Source: Gammaproteobacteria bacterium (GTDB lineage: Bacteria > Pseudomonadota > Gammaproteobacteria > JAABTG01). Taken from it: a stretch of DNA of 6,028 bases. Position numbers and translations under genes: made by a program. Location of the stretch: the NCBI GenBank assembly GCA_030066245.1, contig JASJBY010000281.1, positions 1 through 6,028 of the forward strand, written 5' to 3'. The notes under the pieces were generated by a model that did not search any database, was not told where the DNA came from, and was given only the letters and a program-made list of their open reading frames with translations. Shown here in pieces: positions 1 to 5,866 of the stretch (its first letter is position 1; each line of letters opens with the position of its first letter).

Positions 1-462
1 ATGACCAAGCGGGGCGCGGACAAGCTGCGAAAGGAGCTCCAGGAGCTGAAAACGGCAGCCCGGCCGCGGATTATCAAGGCCATTGCCGAGGCAAGAGCCC
101 ACGGCGATTTGCGCGAGAATGCCGAGTATCACGCTGCGCGGGAAGAACAGGGCTTCACCGAGGGTCGCATAGCCGAGATCGAGCACAAGCTGTCCCACGC
201 TCAGATAATCGATGCGACTCAGGTGGACGCCGGTGGCAGAGTGGTATTCGGAGCGACCGTGGAGTTGCTGAACCTGGATTCGGACGAGGAGGTGCGATAC
301 CAGATTGTTGGAGAGGATGAGGCTGATATCAAGCAGGGTCTCGTCTCTATCCAGTCTCCATTCGCGCGTGCCTTGATCGGAAAGCTGGAGGGAGAGGAGG
401 TGGAGGTGCAGACTCCGTCCGGGCGACAGCTCTACGAACTCTTGGCGGTACGCTACGAATAA
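1..462 (+). CDS. greA: Transcription elongation factor GreA (probably missing a few N-terminal codons)
   Basis: GreA binds the secondary channel of RNA polymerase and stimulates cleavage of backtracked RNA so that stalled complexes can restart. The 153 residues show both domains: an N-terminal coiled coil (about 1-75) and a C-terminal FKBP-like domain (about 80-153). The coiled-coil tip reads HGDLRENAEYHAAR. Its acidic pair, D36 and E39, corresponds to D41 and E44 of E. coli GreA, which support Mg2+ coordination in the polymerase active site. The constant offset of five, and the fact that E. coli GreA begins with five residues before the equivalent Met, suggest the native start lies just upstream of the window. 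The present ATG is therefore internal or an alternative start. The C-terminal NLDSDEE and VGEDEAD segments are typical of the family. The gene converges on yhbY with a 57-bp gap. Identity is near certain; only the start is open. Confidence 0.97.
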   Translation: MTKRGADKLRKELQELKTAARPRIIKAIAEARAHGDLRENAEYHAAREEQGFTEGRIAEIEHKLSHAQIIDATQVDAGGRVVFGATVELLNLDSDEEVRYQIVGEDEADIKQGLVSIQSPFARALIGKLEGEEVEVQTPSGRQLYELLAVRYE

Positions 463-488
463 CCGTGCGCGGCGTCCCGCGTGCGGTT
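461..488. terminator. Perfect stem-loop between convergent greA and yhbY
   Basis: Bases 461-472 pair with 477-488 to form a 12-bp stem, including two G-U wobbles at 466/483 and 467/482, around a CGTC loop. It overlaps the last base pairs of the greA stop codon and sits in the gap between two converging genes, where a bidirectional terminator is expected. Neither side has a good T tract: TTGTCTGG follows on the plus strand and TTATTCGT on the minus strand. It may be a weak bidirectional terminator or an RNA 3'-end stabiliser. The structure is clear; the termination role is inferred. Confidence 0.55.
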
Positions 489-519
489 GTCTGGCACCTA
501 GGCACACCGTGACGACCTG

Positions 520-786
520 TCAATCCACATGCCTGCGGTACAGGACGGCAACATGACCGATGAGCTGCACCAGCTCGGCGCCGGTTTGGTTGCACAACTC
601 GGTTGCCACCTGGTTCTTCCTCTGCCGGTCTTCTGCTGCGAGCCTGATCTTGACGAGTTCATGGTGGTCAAGGGCGAGGTTCGTTTCCGCGACGACGGCC
701 TTGGTGAGACCGCCGGCGCCTATGGTGACGACGGCTTTCAGCTGATGTGCGCGTGCCCTGAGGGCGCGTTTTTCTTTTGCGTGCAT
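520..786 (-). CDS. yhbY: YhbY family RNA-binding protein (CRS1-YhbY/CRM domain), ribosome assembly
   Basis: This is a small CRM-domain protein of 88 residues; E. coli YhbY has 97. The family associates with pre-50S ribosomal particles and binds RNA. Diagnostic features are the KxxLRAxAHxLKxVVxIGxxGLT opening (residues 5-28), the GxxG loop at G23-G26, the HHELVKIRLAAEDR segment (41-54) and the closing QLIGHVAVLYR strand (74-84). The ATG at 786 is chosen because it begins exactly where the family alignment starts. The frame stays open upstream, but those codons look unlike protein and offer no ATG, GTG or TTG close by. No convincing Shine-Dalgarno sequence precedes it. It is divergent from rlmE, another large-subunit maturation gene, and convergent with greA, as in E. 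coli. The C-terminal tail after LYR is only four residues, shorter than in E. coli. Confidence 0.93.
   Translation of the reverse strand: MHAKEKRALRARAHQLKAVVTIGAGGLTKAVVAETNLALDHHELVKIRLAAEDRQRKNQVATELCNQTGAELVQLIGHVAVLYRRHVD
750..778 (+). terminator. Plus-strand intrinsic-terminator-like hairpin inside the 5' end of yhbY
   Basis: Bases 752-758 pair with 762-768: seven pairs, one of them G-U, extendable by a 751/769 wobble. The loop is TGA. A tract TTTTTCTTTT follows at once (769-778). Read on the plus strand this has the full form of a Rho-independent terminator. It lies antisense to codons for about residues 3-13 of yhbY, where Lys/Glu-rich codons supply the T tract. A plus-strand transcript running past greA would meet it after crossing nearly the whole of yhbY. 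Function is inferred; a chance product of the KEKRALRAR coding sequence is possible. Confidence 0.45.
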
Positions 787-985
787 GGAATGCGAATCAG
801 GCGTGGGAATGCATGAACTCAGGTGATGAAACGGGCAGGGTAAAGCCTGGGGGCGCGAGAGTGAATAGAGTGAATAGTGACCGGAGATTCGGTTGGCGAA
901 CACGGGGTTGGACGACTCGCGCCGGACGGCCTGATTGACCTGCAGCGCCTGGTGTCTCCTGCAACGGCTAAGCGTCTTACGGAAA
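787..985. promoter_or_regulatory. Divergent intergenic region between yhbY and rlmE
   Basis: These 199 bases separate the yhbY and rlmE start codons and must hold the promoters of both, since no other upstream gap is available to either. No hexamer pair close to the sigma-70 consensus stands out. TTGACC at 935-940 and TTGGAC at 908-913 resemble -35 elements but lack a good -10 at 16-18 bp. A 9-bp tandem repeat lies in the middle at 858-875. No small ORF, tRNA or known riboswitch is recognised. The promoter role follows from gene layout, not from a motif. Confidence 0.5.
858..875. repeat. Two tandem copies of the 9-mer AGAGTGAAT in the divergent promoter region
   Basis: AGAGTGAAT occurs at 858-866 and again at 867-875, followed by a degenerate AGTGA at 876-880. 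The 9-bp period is short of one helical turn. The repeat is roughly midway between the two divergent start codons and is A/T-richer than its surroundings. It may be a protein-binding site or simple slippage. Confidence 0.6.
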
Positions 986-1606
986 ATGGCTAAGCGTGGC
1001 AGCAGTCGCCGGTGGTTGCGGGAACACCGTGAGGATGATTTTGTCCAAAAAGCCATTCGTTCAGGCTACCGTTCGCGTGCAGTCTTTAAACTTGAAGAAA
1101 TAGATAGGCGCGACCAGCTTTTCTCCGCCGGCATGGGGGTAGTGGATTTAGGGGCAGCCCCAGGAAGCTGGTCCCAGTACGCGGCGGCAAAGGTTGGTCC
1201 TCAAGGTTGGGTAGTAGCAATCGATATTCTGCCCATGGCGGCCCTCCCCGATGTTTCCGTCATCCAGGGGGACTTTGCGGACAACCAGGTTTTTGCAGAA
1301 TTGCTCAAATACGCGGAGTCGTATCCCATATCAGTTGTTATGTCGGACATGTCGCCGAATTTGAGCGGGGTTAACGCAGTCGACCAGGCAAGGGCGACAT
1401 ACCTGGCGGAAATGGCACTCGACTTCGCCCGCCGGAGCCTCATGCCGGGCGGGGCCTTTCTGGCTAAAGCGTTTCACGGAGATGGTTTTGACGCGTTCGT
1501 TGCAGACGCACGGGCATCCTTCCGCCGAGTACGGGTGCGAAAGCCAAGAGCATCACGTCCCCGATCCAGGGAGGTTTATGTGCTGGGCAAGGACTATAGT
1601 GTATAG
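986..1606 (+). CDS. rlmE: 23S rRNA (uridine-2552 2'-O)-methyltransferase RlmE (FtsJ/RrmJ)
   Basis: RlmE uses S-adenosylmethionine to methylate the 2'-hydroxyl of U2552 in the A loop of 23S rRNA, a late step in 50S assembly. The protein has 206 residues with a Rossmann-like fold. The SAM-binding motif DLGAAPGSWSQ is at 54-64, with an acidic residue at D80 and QGDF at 94-97. The K-D-K-E catalytic tetrad is intact: K35 in FKLEEI, D121 in SDMSP, K161 in LAKAF and E196 in SREVY. The ATG at 986 gives the family's usual basic N-terminus ending in SRRWLREH. Upstream in-frame codons do not look like family sequence. No Shine-Dalgarno sequence at normal spacing is visible; GGAAA directly abuts the ATG. 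Codon choice is visibly more A/T-ending than in ftsH or glmM. The stop is 58 bp before the preferred ftsH start, consistent with the rlmE-ftsH operon known in E. coli. Confidence 0.96.
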   Translation: MAKRGSSRRWLREHREDDFVQKAIRSGYRSRAVFKLEEIDRRDQLFSAGMGVVDLGAAPGSWSQYAAAKVGPQGWVVAIDILPMAALPDVSVIQGDFADNQVFAELLKYAESYPISVVMSDMSPNLSGVNAVDQARATYLAEMALDFARRSLMPGGAFLAKAFHGDGFDAFVADARASFRRVRVRKPRASRPRSREVYVLGKDYSV

Positions 1607-1652
1607 TTAACCGGTCGGACGGGGGCAAAACCTTGTGGCGTCCCCGGCTTTT

Positions 1653-1657
1653 GAGGG
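1653..1657 (+). promoter_or_regulatory. Shine-Dalgarno GAGGG favouring the TTG start of ftsH
   Basis: GAGGG at 1653-1657 is the only strong Shine-Dalgarno match before ftsH. It lies 7 bases before TTG 1665 but 16 bases before ATG 1674, so the spacing supports the TTG. Initiation at the TTG would add the three residues MND before MAKN. Confidence 0.5.
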
Positions 1658-1664
1658 TAACCTA

Positions 1665-3599
1665 TTGAACGATATGGCGAAAAACTTAATATTGTGGGTG
1701 GTCATAGCGCTCGTCCTGATGTCGGTTTTCAACAATTTCGGACCACGTCGGACGACGGCACAGCAGGTCCAATACTCACAGTTCATCGCCGACGTCAAGC
1801 AGGGTAAAGTGCAGCAGGTCACCATGGAGGGGCGCACCATCCATGGCGTGACCCAGACAGGCGAACGCTTCACTACATACAGTCCAGAGACCGACAATCG
1901 CGCCTTAGTCGGGGATCTGCTCGAGAACGGTGTCGTCATCGAGGCAAAGCCGCCGGAGCAGCAGTCTCTGCTGATGCAGATTTTCATCTCCTGGTTTCCG
2001 ATGCTGTTGCTCATCGGTGTCTGGATCTTCTTTATGCGCCAGATGCAGGGAGGCGGCAGTGGTCGGGGCGCGCTGTCCTTCGGCAAGAGTCGCGCGCGTC
2101 TGCTCGGTGAGGACCAGGTCAAAGTTACCTTCAGTGACGTCGCGGGTGTGGAGGAAGCCAAAGAGGAAGTGGCCGAGCTCGTAGAATTCCTGAAAGACCC
2201 GGGCAAGTTTCAGAAGCTCGGCGGGAAGATTCCGCGTGGCGTGCTCATGGTCGGTTCACCCGGAACCGGTAAAACGCTCCTGGCAAAAGCCATTGCCGGT
2301 GAGGCTAAGGTGCCCTTTTTCACCATTTCCGGCTCGGACTTCGTAGAGATGTTCGTCGGCGTCGGCGCCTCCCGGGTTCGGGACATGTTCGAGCAGGCCA
2401 AAAAGCACGCGCCCTGCATCATTTTCATTGACGAGATCGACGCCGTGGGCCGTCATCGGGGCGCGGGTTTGGGAGGCGGTCACGACGAGCGTGAGCAGAC
2501 CCTCAACCAGTTGCTGGTGGAGATGGACGGCTTCGAAGGTAACGAAGGCGTGATCGTTATCGCCGCCACCAACCGGCCTGATGTGCTTGACCCCGCTCTG
2601 CTACGGCCCGGTCGATTCGACCGCCAGGTGGTGGTGCCCCTACCCGACATCCGCGGCCGGGAGCAAATTCTCAAGGTTCACATGCGAAAAGTGCCGATAG
2701 CCGACAATGTCAGACCCAGCGTAATCGCTCGCGGCACACCCGGCTTCTCGGGTGCCGATCTGGCCAACCTGGTCAACGAGGCGGCTCTTTTTGCCGCCCG
2801 CGCCAACAAGCGCCTGGTTGACATGGAGGACATGGAAAAGGCCAAGGACAAGATCATGATGGGCGTGGAACGCAAGACCATGGTCATGAGCGATGATGAG
2901 AAGAAGCTCACGGCATATCACGAGGCGGGTCACGCCATCGTCGGCCTGCTCGTTCCCTCTCATGACCCGGTATATAAGGTAACCATCATTCCCCGCGGCC
3001 GAGCTTTAGGGGTGACTATGTTTCTGCCCGAGGAGGACCGCTACAGCTTAAGTAAGGAGCGTCTGGAGAGTCAGATATCAAGTCTCTTCGGTGGACGTCT
3101 GGCCGAGGAGTTGATTTTCGGCATGGACAGCGTCACCACCGGAGCCAGCAACGATATTCAACGGGCAACCGAGATTGCGCGGAATATGGTGACCAAGTGG
3201 GGCCTGTCCGAGAAGCTCGGACCACTGACCTACAGCGAGGAGCAGGGTGAGGTCTTCCTCGGACACAGCGTCACTCAGCACAAGACGGTTTCGGAAGAGA
3301 CCGCCCATATTATCGACGAGGAAATCCGCAACGTCATCGACCGCAACTACAAGCGCGCCGAGAGAATATTGACGGAGCAAATGGACAAGCTCCACACCAT
3401 GGCAGACGCGTTGATCAAGTACGAGACCATTGATACCGACCAGATCGGAGACATCATGGCAGGGAAGACACCGCGGCCTCCGGACGGCTGGTCAGACGAG
3501 GGACCGACGGCAGGCAGCCCGAGCGAAGACAAGTCTGCCGAGGGCAAACGAAAGTCTTCGCCCGATGGTCCCATCGGCGGGCCCGCAAGCCAGCACTGA
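1665..3599 (+). CDS. ftsH: ATP-dependent zinc metalloprotease FtsH
   Basis: FtsH is a hexameric inner-membrane AAA+ protease. In enterobacteria it degrades LpxC, sigma-32 and unassembled membrane proteins. From the TTG at 1665 the protein has 644 residues, about the usual length. Features in order are: membrane segment 1 (about 7-22), periplasmic domain (about 25-100), membrane segment 2 (about 102-123), Walker A GSPGTGKT (197-204), pore loop FVEMFVGVG (226-234), Walker B IIFIDEID (252-259), second region of homology ending RPGRFDR (314-320), zinc site HEAGH (419-423) and third zinc ligand D497 in TTGASNDI. The last ~35 residues form a polar, low-complexity tail. All catalytic residues are present. 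ATG 1674, which gives MAKNLILW as in E. coli, is the alternative start. GTG 1635 is less likely. It follows rlmE and precedes folP, and two stem-loops overlap its 3' end. Confidence 0.97.
   Translation: MNDMAKNLILWVVIALVLMSVFNNFGPRRTTAQQVQYSQFIADVKQGKVQQVTMEGRTIHGVTQTGERFTTYSPETDNRALVGDLLENGVVIEAKPPEQQSLLMQIFISWFPMLLLIGVWIFFMRQMQGGGSGRGALSFGKSRARLLGEDQVKVTFSDVAGVEEAKEEVAELVEFLKDPGKFQKLGGKIPRGVLMVGSPGTGKTLLAKAIAGEAKVPFFTISGSDFVEMFVGVGASRVRDMFEQAKKHAPCIIFIDEIDAVGRHRGAGLGGGHDEREQTLNQLLVEMDGFEGNEGVIVIAATNRPDVLDPALLRPGRFDRQVVVPLPDIRGREQILKVHMRKVPIADNVRPSVIARGTPGFSGADLANLVNEAALFAARANKRLVDMEDMEKAKDKIMMGVERKTMVMSDDEKKLTAYHEAGHAIVGLLVPSHDPVYKVTIIPRGRALGVTMFLPEEDRYSLSKERLESQISSLFGGRLAEELIFGMDSVTTGASNDIQRATEIARNMVTKWGLSEKLGPLTYSEEQGEVFLGHSVTQHKTVSEETAHIIDEEIRNVIDRNYKRAERILTEQMDKLHTMADALIKYETIDTDQIGDIMAGKTPRPPDGWSDEGPTAGSPSEDKSAEGKRKSSPDGPIGGPASQH
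3562..3577 (+). other. Stem-loop near the 3' end of ftsH
   Basis: CCGATGG at 3562-3568 is the exact reverse complement of CCATCGG at 3571-3577, with two bases between, so the RNA stem is six pairs with a four-base loop. It contains ATG 3565, the only nearby ATG in the folP frame. The hairpin would tend to bury that codon, which is one reason not to prefer it as the folP start. Confidence 0.4.
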
Positions 3600-3607
3600 G
3601 GCTTGCG
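3584..3607 (+). other. Stem-loop enclosing the ftsH stop codon, just before folP
   Basis: Bases 3584-3591 pair perfectly with 3600-3607 (8 bp) around an 8-base loop that carries the ftsH TGA at 3597-3599. No T tract follows, so it is not an ordinary intrinsic terminator. It ends four bases before the purine-rich GAGCAGG that precedes GTG 3625. It could influence translational coupling from ftsH to folP, or be an mRNA processing or stabilising element; both are inference. Confidence 0.45.
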
Positions 3608-3624
3608 CAGAGCAGGTCGCCCGC

Positions 3625-4524
3625 GTGGTCAACCGGAAGGGCGCTGCCGGGCCCGTTCTGGATTGCGCGGGCAAGTCCCTAGACCTTAGCCGCGCCCGCG
3701 TCATGGGTGTACTGAATGTTACCCCCGATTCCTTCTCGGACGGGGGTAATTTTTTTTCTACCGGACAGGCGGTGCGCCGTGCCACCGAGATGGTGGAGGA
3801 AGGTGCCGCCATCATCGATGTGGGTGGCGAATCCACCCGGCCTGGCGCATCCCCCGTGCCGCCGGAGGAAGAGCTGCGGCGGCTGCTTCCGGTCATCCAG
3901 GCACTGGAGCGGGAGATCCCGGTGCCCGTTTCCGTTGACACCAGCAAACCGGAGGTCATGGCGCGAGCCGTAGGCGCCGGCGCGGGTATGATTAACGACG
4001 TCCGGGCCCTGCGCGCTCCCGGCGCGCTTGCCGAAGCATCCCGTTCCAAAGTGCCGGTCTGTCTGATGCACATGCGCGGTTCGCCGCGTAGCATGCAGCG
4101 TGCCCCCGAGTACACCCATGTGCTCGGCGAGGTTCGGGCATTTCTGCGCGAGCGGCGGGATGCCTGTGAGCAGGCGGGGATTCCCCGTGGGCGGCTGCTC
4201 CTCGACCCGGGATTCGGCTTCGGGAAAACGACGGAGCACAACCTGGCGCTGCTCGCGGGGCTCGACGGGCTGGTTAATAGCGGCCTTCCGGTTGTGGTGG
4301 GGCTGTCCCGGAAATCAATGATAGGCAGACTGCTCAACGATGCGCCAGTGGATCGGCGCCTCTACGGAAGCCTTGCGCTGGCCGTAGTTGCTGCCGCCAA
4401 GGGAGCGAAGCTGGTGAGGGCGCATGATGTCGGCGCGACCGCAGAAGCCTTGACTGTGGCCCAGGCCGTTCTGGACGCTAACCTGAGTGAAGATCCAATT
4501 GGAGCATCGTGGGATGGCAACTGA
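3625..4524 (+). CDS. folP: Dihydropteroate synthase FolP
   Basis: FolP condenses 6-hydroxymethyl-7,8-dihydropterin pyrophosphate with p-aminobenzoate to give 7,8-dihydropteroate, the folate-pathway step blocked by sulfonamides. From GTG 3625 the protein has 299 residues; E. coli has 282. The TIM-barrel signatures are all present: NVTPDSFSDGG (31-41), DVGGESTRPGA (65-75), SVDTSKPEV (103-111), MINDVRAL (122-129), CLMHMRGSP (146-154), LLLDPGFGFGKT (191-202), GLSRKSMIG (226-234) and RAHDV (265-269). GTG 3625 is preferred because it has AGG eight bases upstream and leaves about 26 residues before MGVLN, as is usual. ATG 3565 would overlap ftsH by 35 bp, lacks a well-placed Shine-Dalgarno and sits in a hairpin. 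The 3' end overlaps glmM by 11 bp, implying translational coupling. An intrinsic-terminator-like structure lies within codons 32-45. Product identity is secure; the start is not. Confidence 0.95.
   Translation: MVNRKGAAGPVLDCAGKSLDLSRARVMGVLNVTPDSFSDGGNFFSTGQAVRRATEMVEEGAAIIDVGGESTRPGASPVPPEEELRRLLPVIQALEREIPVPVSVDTSKPEVMARAVGAGAGMINDVRALRAPGALAEASRSKVPVCLMHMRGSPRSMQRAPEYTHVLGEVRAFLRERRDACEQAGIPRGRLLLDPGFGFGKTTEHNLALLAGLDGLVNSGLPVVVGLSRKSMIGRLLNDAPVDRRLYGSLALAVVAAAKGAKLVRAHDVGATAEALTVAQAVLDANLSEDPIGASWDGN
3719..3757 (+). terminator. Terminator-shaped hairpin plus T8 inside folP
   Basis: Bases 3719-3727 (TTACCCCCG) pair perfectly with 3741-3749 (CGGGGGTAA) to make a 9-bp stem. The intervening 13 bases can add an inner 3-bp helix (3730-3732 with 3738-3740). 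Eight consecutive T follow directly at 3750-3757. This is the best intrinsic-terminator shape in the window, yet it lies about 95 bases into folP, in codons for the signature NVTPDSFSDGG and the following NFFS. Translating ribosomes would disrupt it, so it might act only when folP translation is poor. Whether it terminates is untested. Confidence 0.5.
4501..4504 (+). promoter_or_regulatory. Shine-Dalgarno GGAG for glmM inside folP
   Basis: GGAG lies nine bases before ATG 4514 and within the last codons of folP. It decides the glmM start in favour of ATG 4514 over ATG 4487, which is in frame but would add nine residues not expected in the family. Confidence 0.65.
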
Positions 4525-5866
4525 GCGCAAGTATTTCGGGACCGACGGCATTCGGGGCCCTGTAGGGACTTACCCCATAACCGCGGAGTTCATGCTCAAG
4601 CTCGGCTGGGCGGCCGGAAGGGTATTGGGCCGGAAGGGGCACGCCTCGGTGGTGATTGGTAAGGATACGCGCATTTCCGGCTACATGTTCGAGTCTGCTC
4701 TGGAGGCCGGACTCTCTGCGGCAGGCGTCGACATTATTCTGCTTGGTCCCATGCCGACACCGGCGGTAGCCTACCTCACGCGCACGCTCCACGCTCAGGC
4801 CGGCATTGTCATCAGTGCATCCCACAACCCGTTTTACGACAACGGCATCAAGTTTTTCTCTGACGCCGGCAAGAAGTTGCCCGACGAGGTCGAGGTCGCC
4901 ATCGAAGCGGAGATGGAGAAGGAAATGGAGACGGTCGTCTCCAGGGAACTCGGGAAAGTTGAACGCCTGCATGCCGAAGGGCGTTACATCGAGTTCTGCA
5001 AGAGCACCTACCCCATGGGCGAAGATCTTCGGGGTTACAAGGTCGTCGTGGATTGCGCACACGGGGCGACCTACCAAGTCGCTCCAAGCGTCTTCGATGA
5101 ACTGGGTGCGGATGTGGTGCCCATCGGTGTCTCCCCAGACGGTCTCAACATCAACGAAAGCCACGGTGCCGTACACCCGGAGCGTATGAGTGCGGAGGTG
5201 GTTAGGCAGGGAGCCGACCTGGGCATTGCCTTCGACGGAGATGGCGACCGTGTCATCATGGTGGACCAGGAAGGTGAGATCGTCGATGGCGATGAGCTGC
5301 TGTTCATTATTGCCGAGGCCAAGCATCGGGCCGGCACGCTGAAGCGAAATGTGGTCGGAACCTTGATGAGCAACCTGGGCCTGGAGTTGGCTCTGGCCGA
5401 ACGGGATATTCCCCTGCAGCGGGCCAAAGTCGGCGACCGTTATATTATGCGGATGCTCGAGGAGACTGGCTCGAATCTGGGTGGCGAAGGCTCGGGCCAT
5501 ATCATCTGCCTCGATCGCACGACCACGGGCGACGGCATCGTATCAGCGCTGCAGGTCCTGGCAGCGATGCGGCAGTCGGGCCAATCTCTGCATGCGCTCA
5601 AGAAAGGCATGGCCAAGTATCCCCAGACGTTGGTCAACGTACGCCTCCACAAGCAGGTGGACGTGACTGCGCTGCCGGCAGTGAGTGCGGCGGTCCGCGA
5701 CGCCGAGAAGGAGTTGGCGGAACACGGGCGCGTGCTGTTGAGACCGTCGGGCACGGAGCCGCTGGTCCGGGTGATGGTAGAGGGACGTGACAGGCCCCAG
5801 GTCGAGGATGTGGCGAAGCGCATCGCCCGGGTCGTCGAGGAGGCTCTGGCGTCCGAGGCCGAGTGA
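4514..5866 (+). CDS. glmM: Phosphoglucosamine mutase GlmM
   Basis: GlmM interconverts glucosamine-6-phosphate and glucosamine-1-phosphate in the cytoplasm, feeding UDP-GlcNAc synthesis for peptidoglycan and lipid A. The protein has 450 residues; E. coli has 445. It opens with ERKYFGTDGIRG (4-15). The phosphoserine loop ASHNP is at 102-106 with the phosphorylated serine at S103. The Mg2+ loop DGDGDR is at 241-246. The sugar-binding loop GEGSGH is at 324-329. The C-terminal phosphate-binding loop RPSGTEP is at 410-416. These mark the four domains of the alpha-D-phosphohexomutase family, and the TDGIRG/ASHNPFYDNGIKFF signature separates GlmM from phosphomannomutases. The ATG at 4514 has GGAG nine bases upstream and overlaps the folP stop by 11 bp, so translation is probably coupled. 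FtsH upstream controls LpxC in enterobacteria and GlmM supplies its pathway, so both touch lipid A synthesis. No truncation or frameshift is seen. Confidence 0.97.
   Translation: MATERKYFGTDGIRGPVGTYPITAEFMLKLGWAAGRVLGRKGHASVVIGKDTRISGYMFESALEAGLSAAGVDIILLGPMPTPAVAYLTRTLHAQAGIVISASHNPFYDNGIKFFSDAGKKLPDEVEVAIEAEMEKEMETVVSRELGKVERLHAEGRYIEFCKSTYPMGEDLRGYKVVVDCAHGATYQVAPSVFDELGADVVPIGVSPDGLNINESHGAVHPERMSAEVVRQGADLGIAFDGDGDRVIMVDQEGEIVDGDELLFIIAEAKHRAGTLKRNVVGTLMSNLGLELALAERDIPLQRAKVGDRYIMRMLEETGSNLGGEGSGHIICLDRTTTGDGIVSALQVLAAMRQSGQSLHALKKGMAKYPQTLVNVRLHKQVDVTALPAVSAAVRDAEKELAEHGRVLLRPSGTEPLVRVMVEGRDRPQVEDVAKRIARVVEEALASEAE

Noticed and set aside
529..816. Plus-strand open frame antisense to yhbY.
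   Set aside because: The minus strand encodes a clear YhbY. The plus-strand translation has no recognisable motif and no Shine-Dalgarno sequence.
935..940. TTGACC as a -35 element for rlmE.
   Set aside because: The bases 16-18 bp downstream (around 957-963) do not resemble TATAAT.
1595..1607. Two overlapping TATAGT hexamers at the end of rlmE as a -10 for an internal ftsH promoter.
   Set aside because: No -35-like hexamer lies 16-18 bases upstream of either copy, so there is too little to call a promoter.
1555..1664. A heat-shock (sigma-32) promoter for ftsH, as in E. coli.
   Set aside because: CCCC-containing candidates near 1560 and 1643 have no CTTGAA-like -35 at suitable spacing.
2253..2276. 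FtsH Walker A reads GSPGTGKT rather than the GPPGTGKT of E. coli, a possible key-residue change.
   Set aside because: The Pro-to-Ser difference is at a variable position; the essential GTGKT is intact and this variant occurs in other FtsH proteins.
3492..4337. Long open frame on the minus strand opposite folP (281 codons).
   Set aside because: It mirrors an unmistakable folP on the other strand, its translation is low-complexity Ser/Arg/Pro-rich, and long antisense frames are common in GC-rich genes.
4829..4857. Inverted repeat CCGTT/AACGG followed by five T inside glmM as a terminator.
   Set aside because: The stem is only 5 bp and seven unpaired bases separate it from the T run, so it does not fit an intrinsic terminator.
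4478..5500. Minus-strand open frame of 340 codons opposite glmM.
   Set aside because: It lies wholly antisense to a conserved, intact glmM and its translation resembles no family I recognise. It is a codon-bias shadow.
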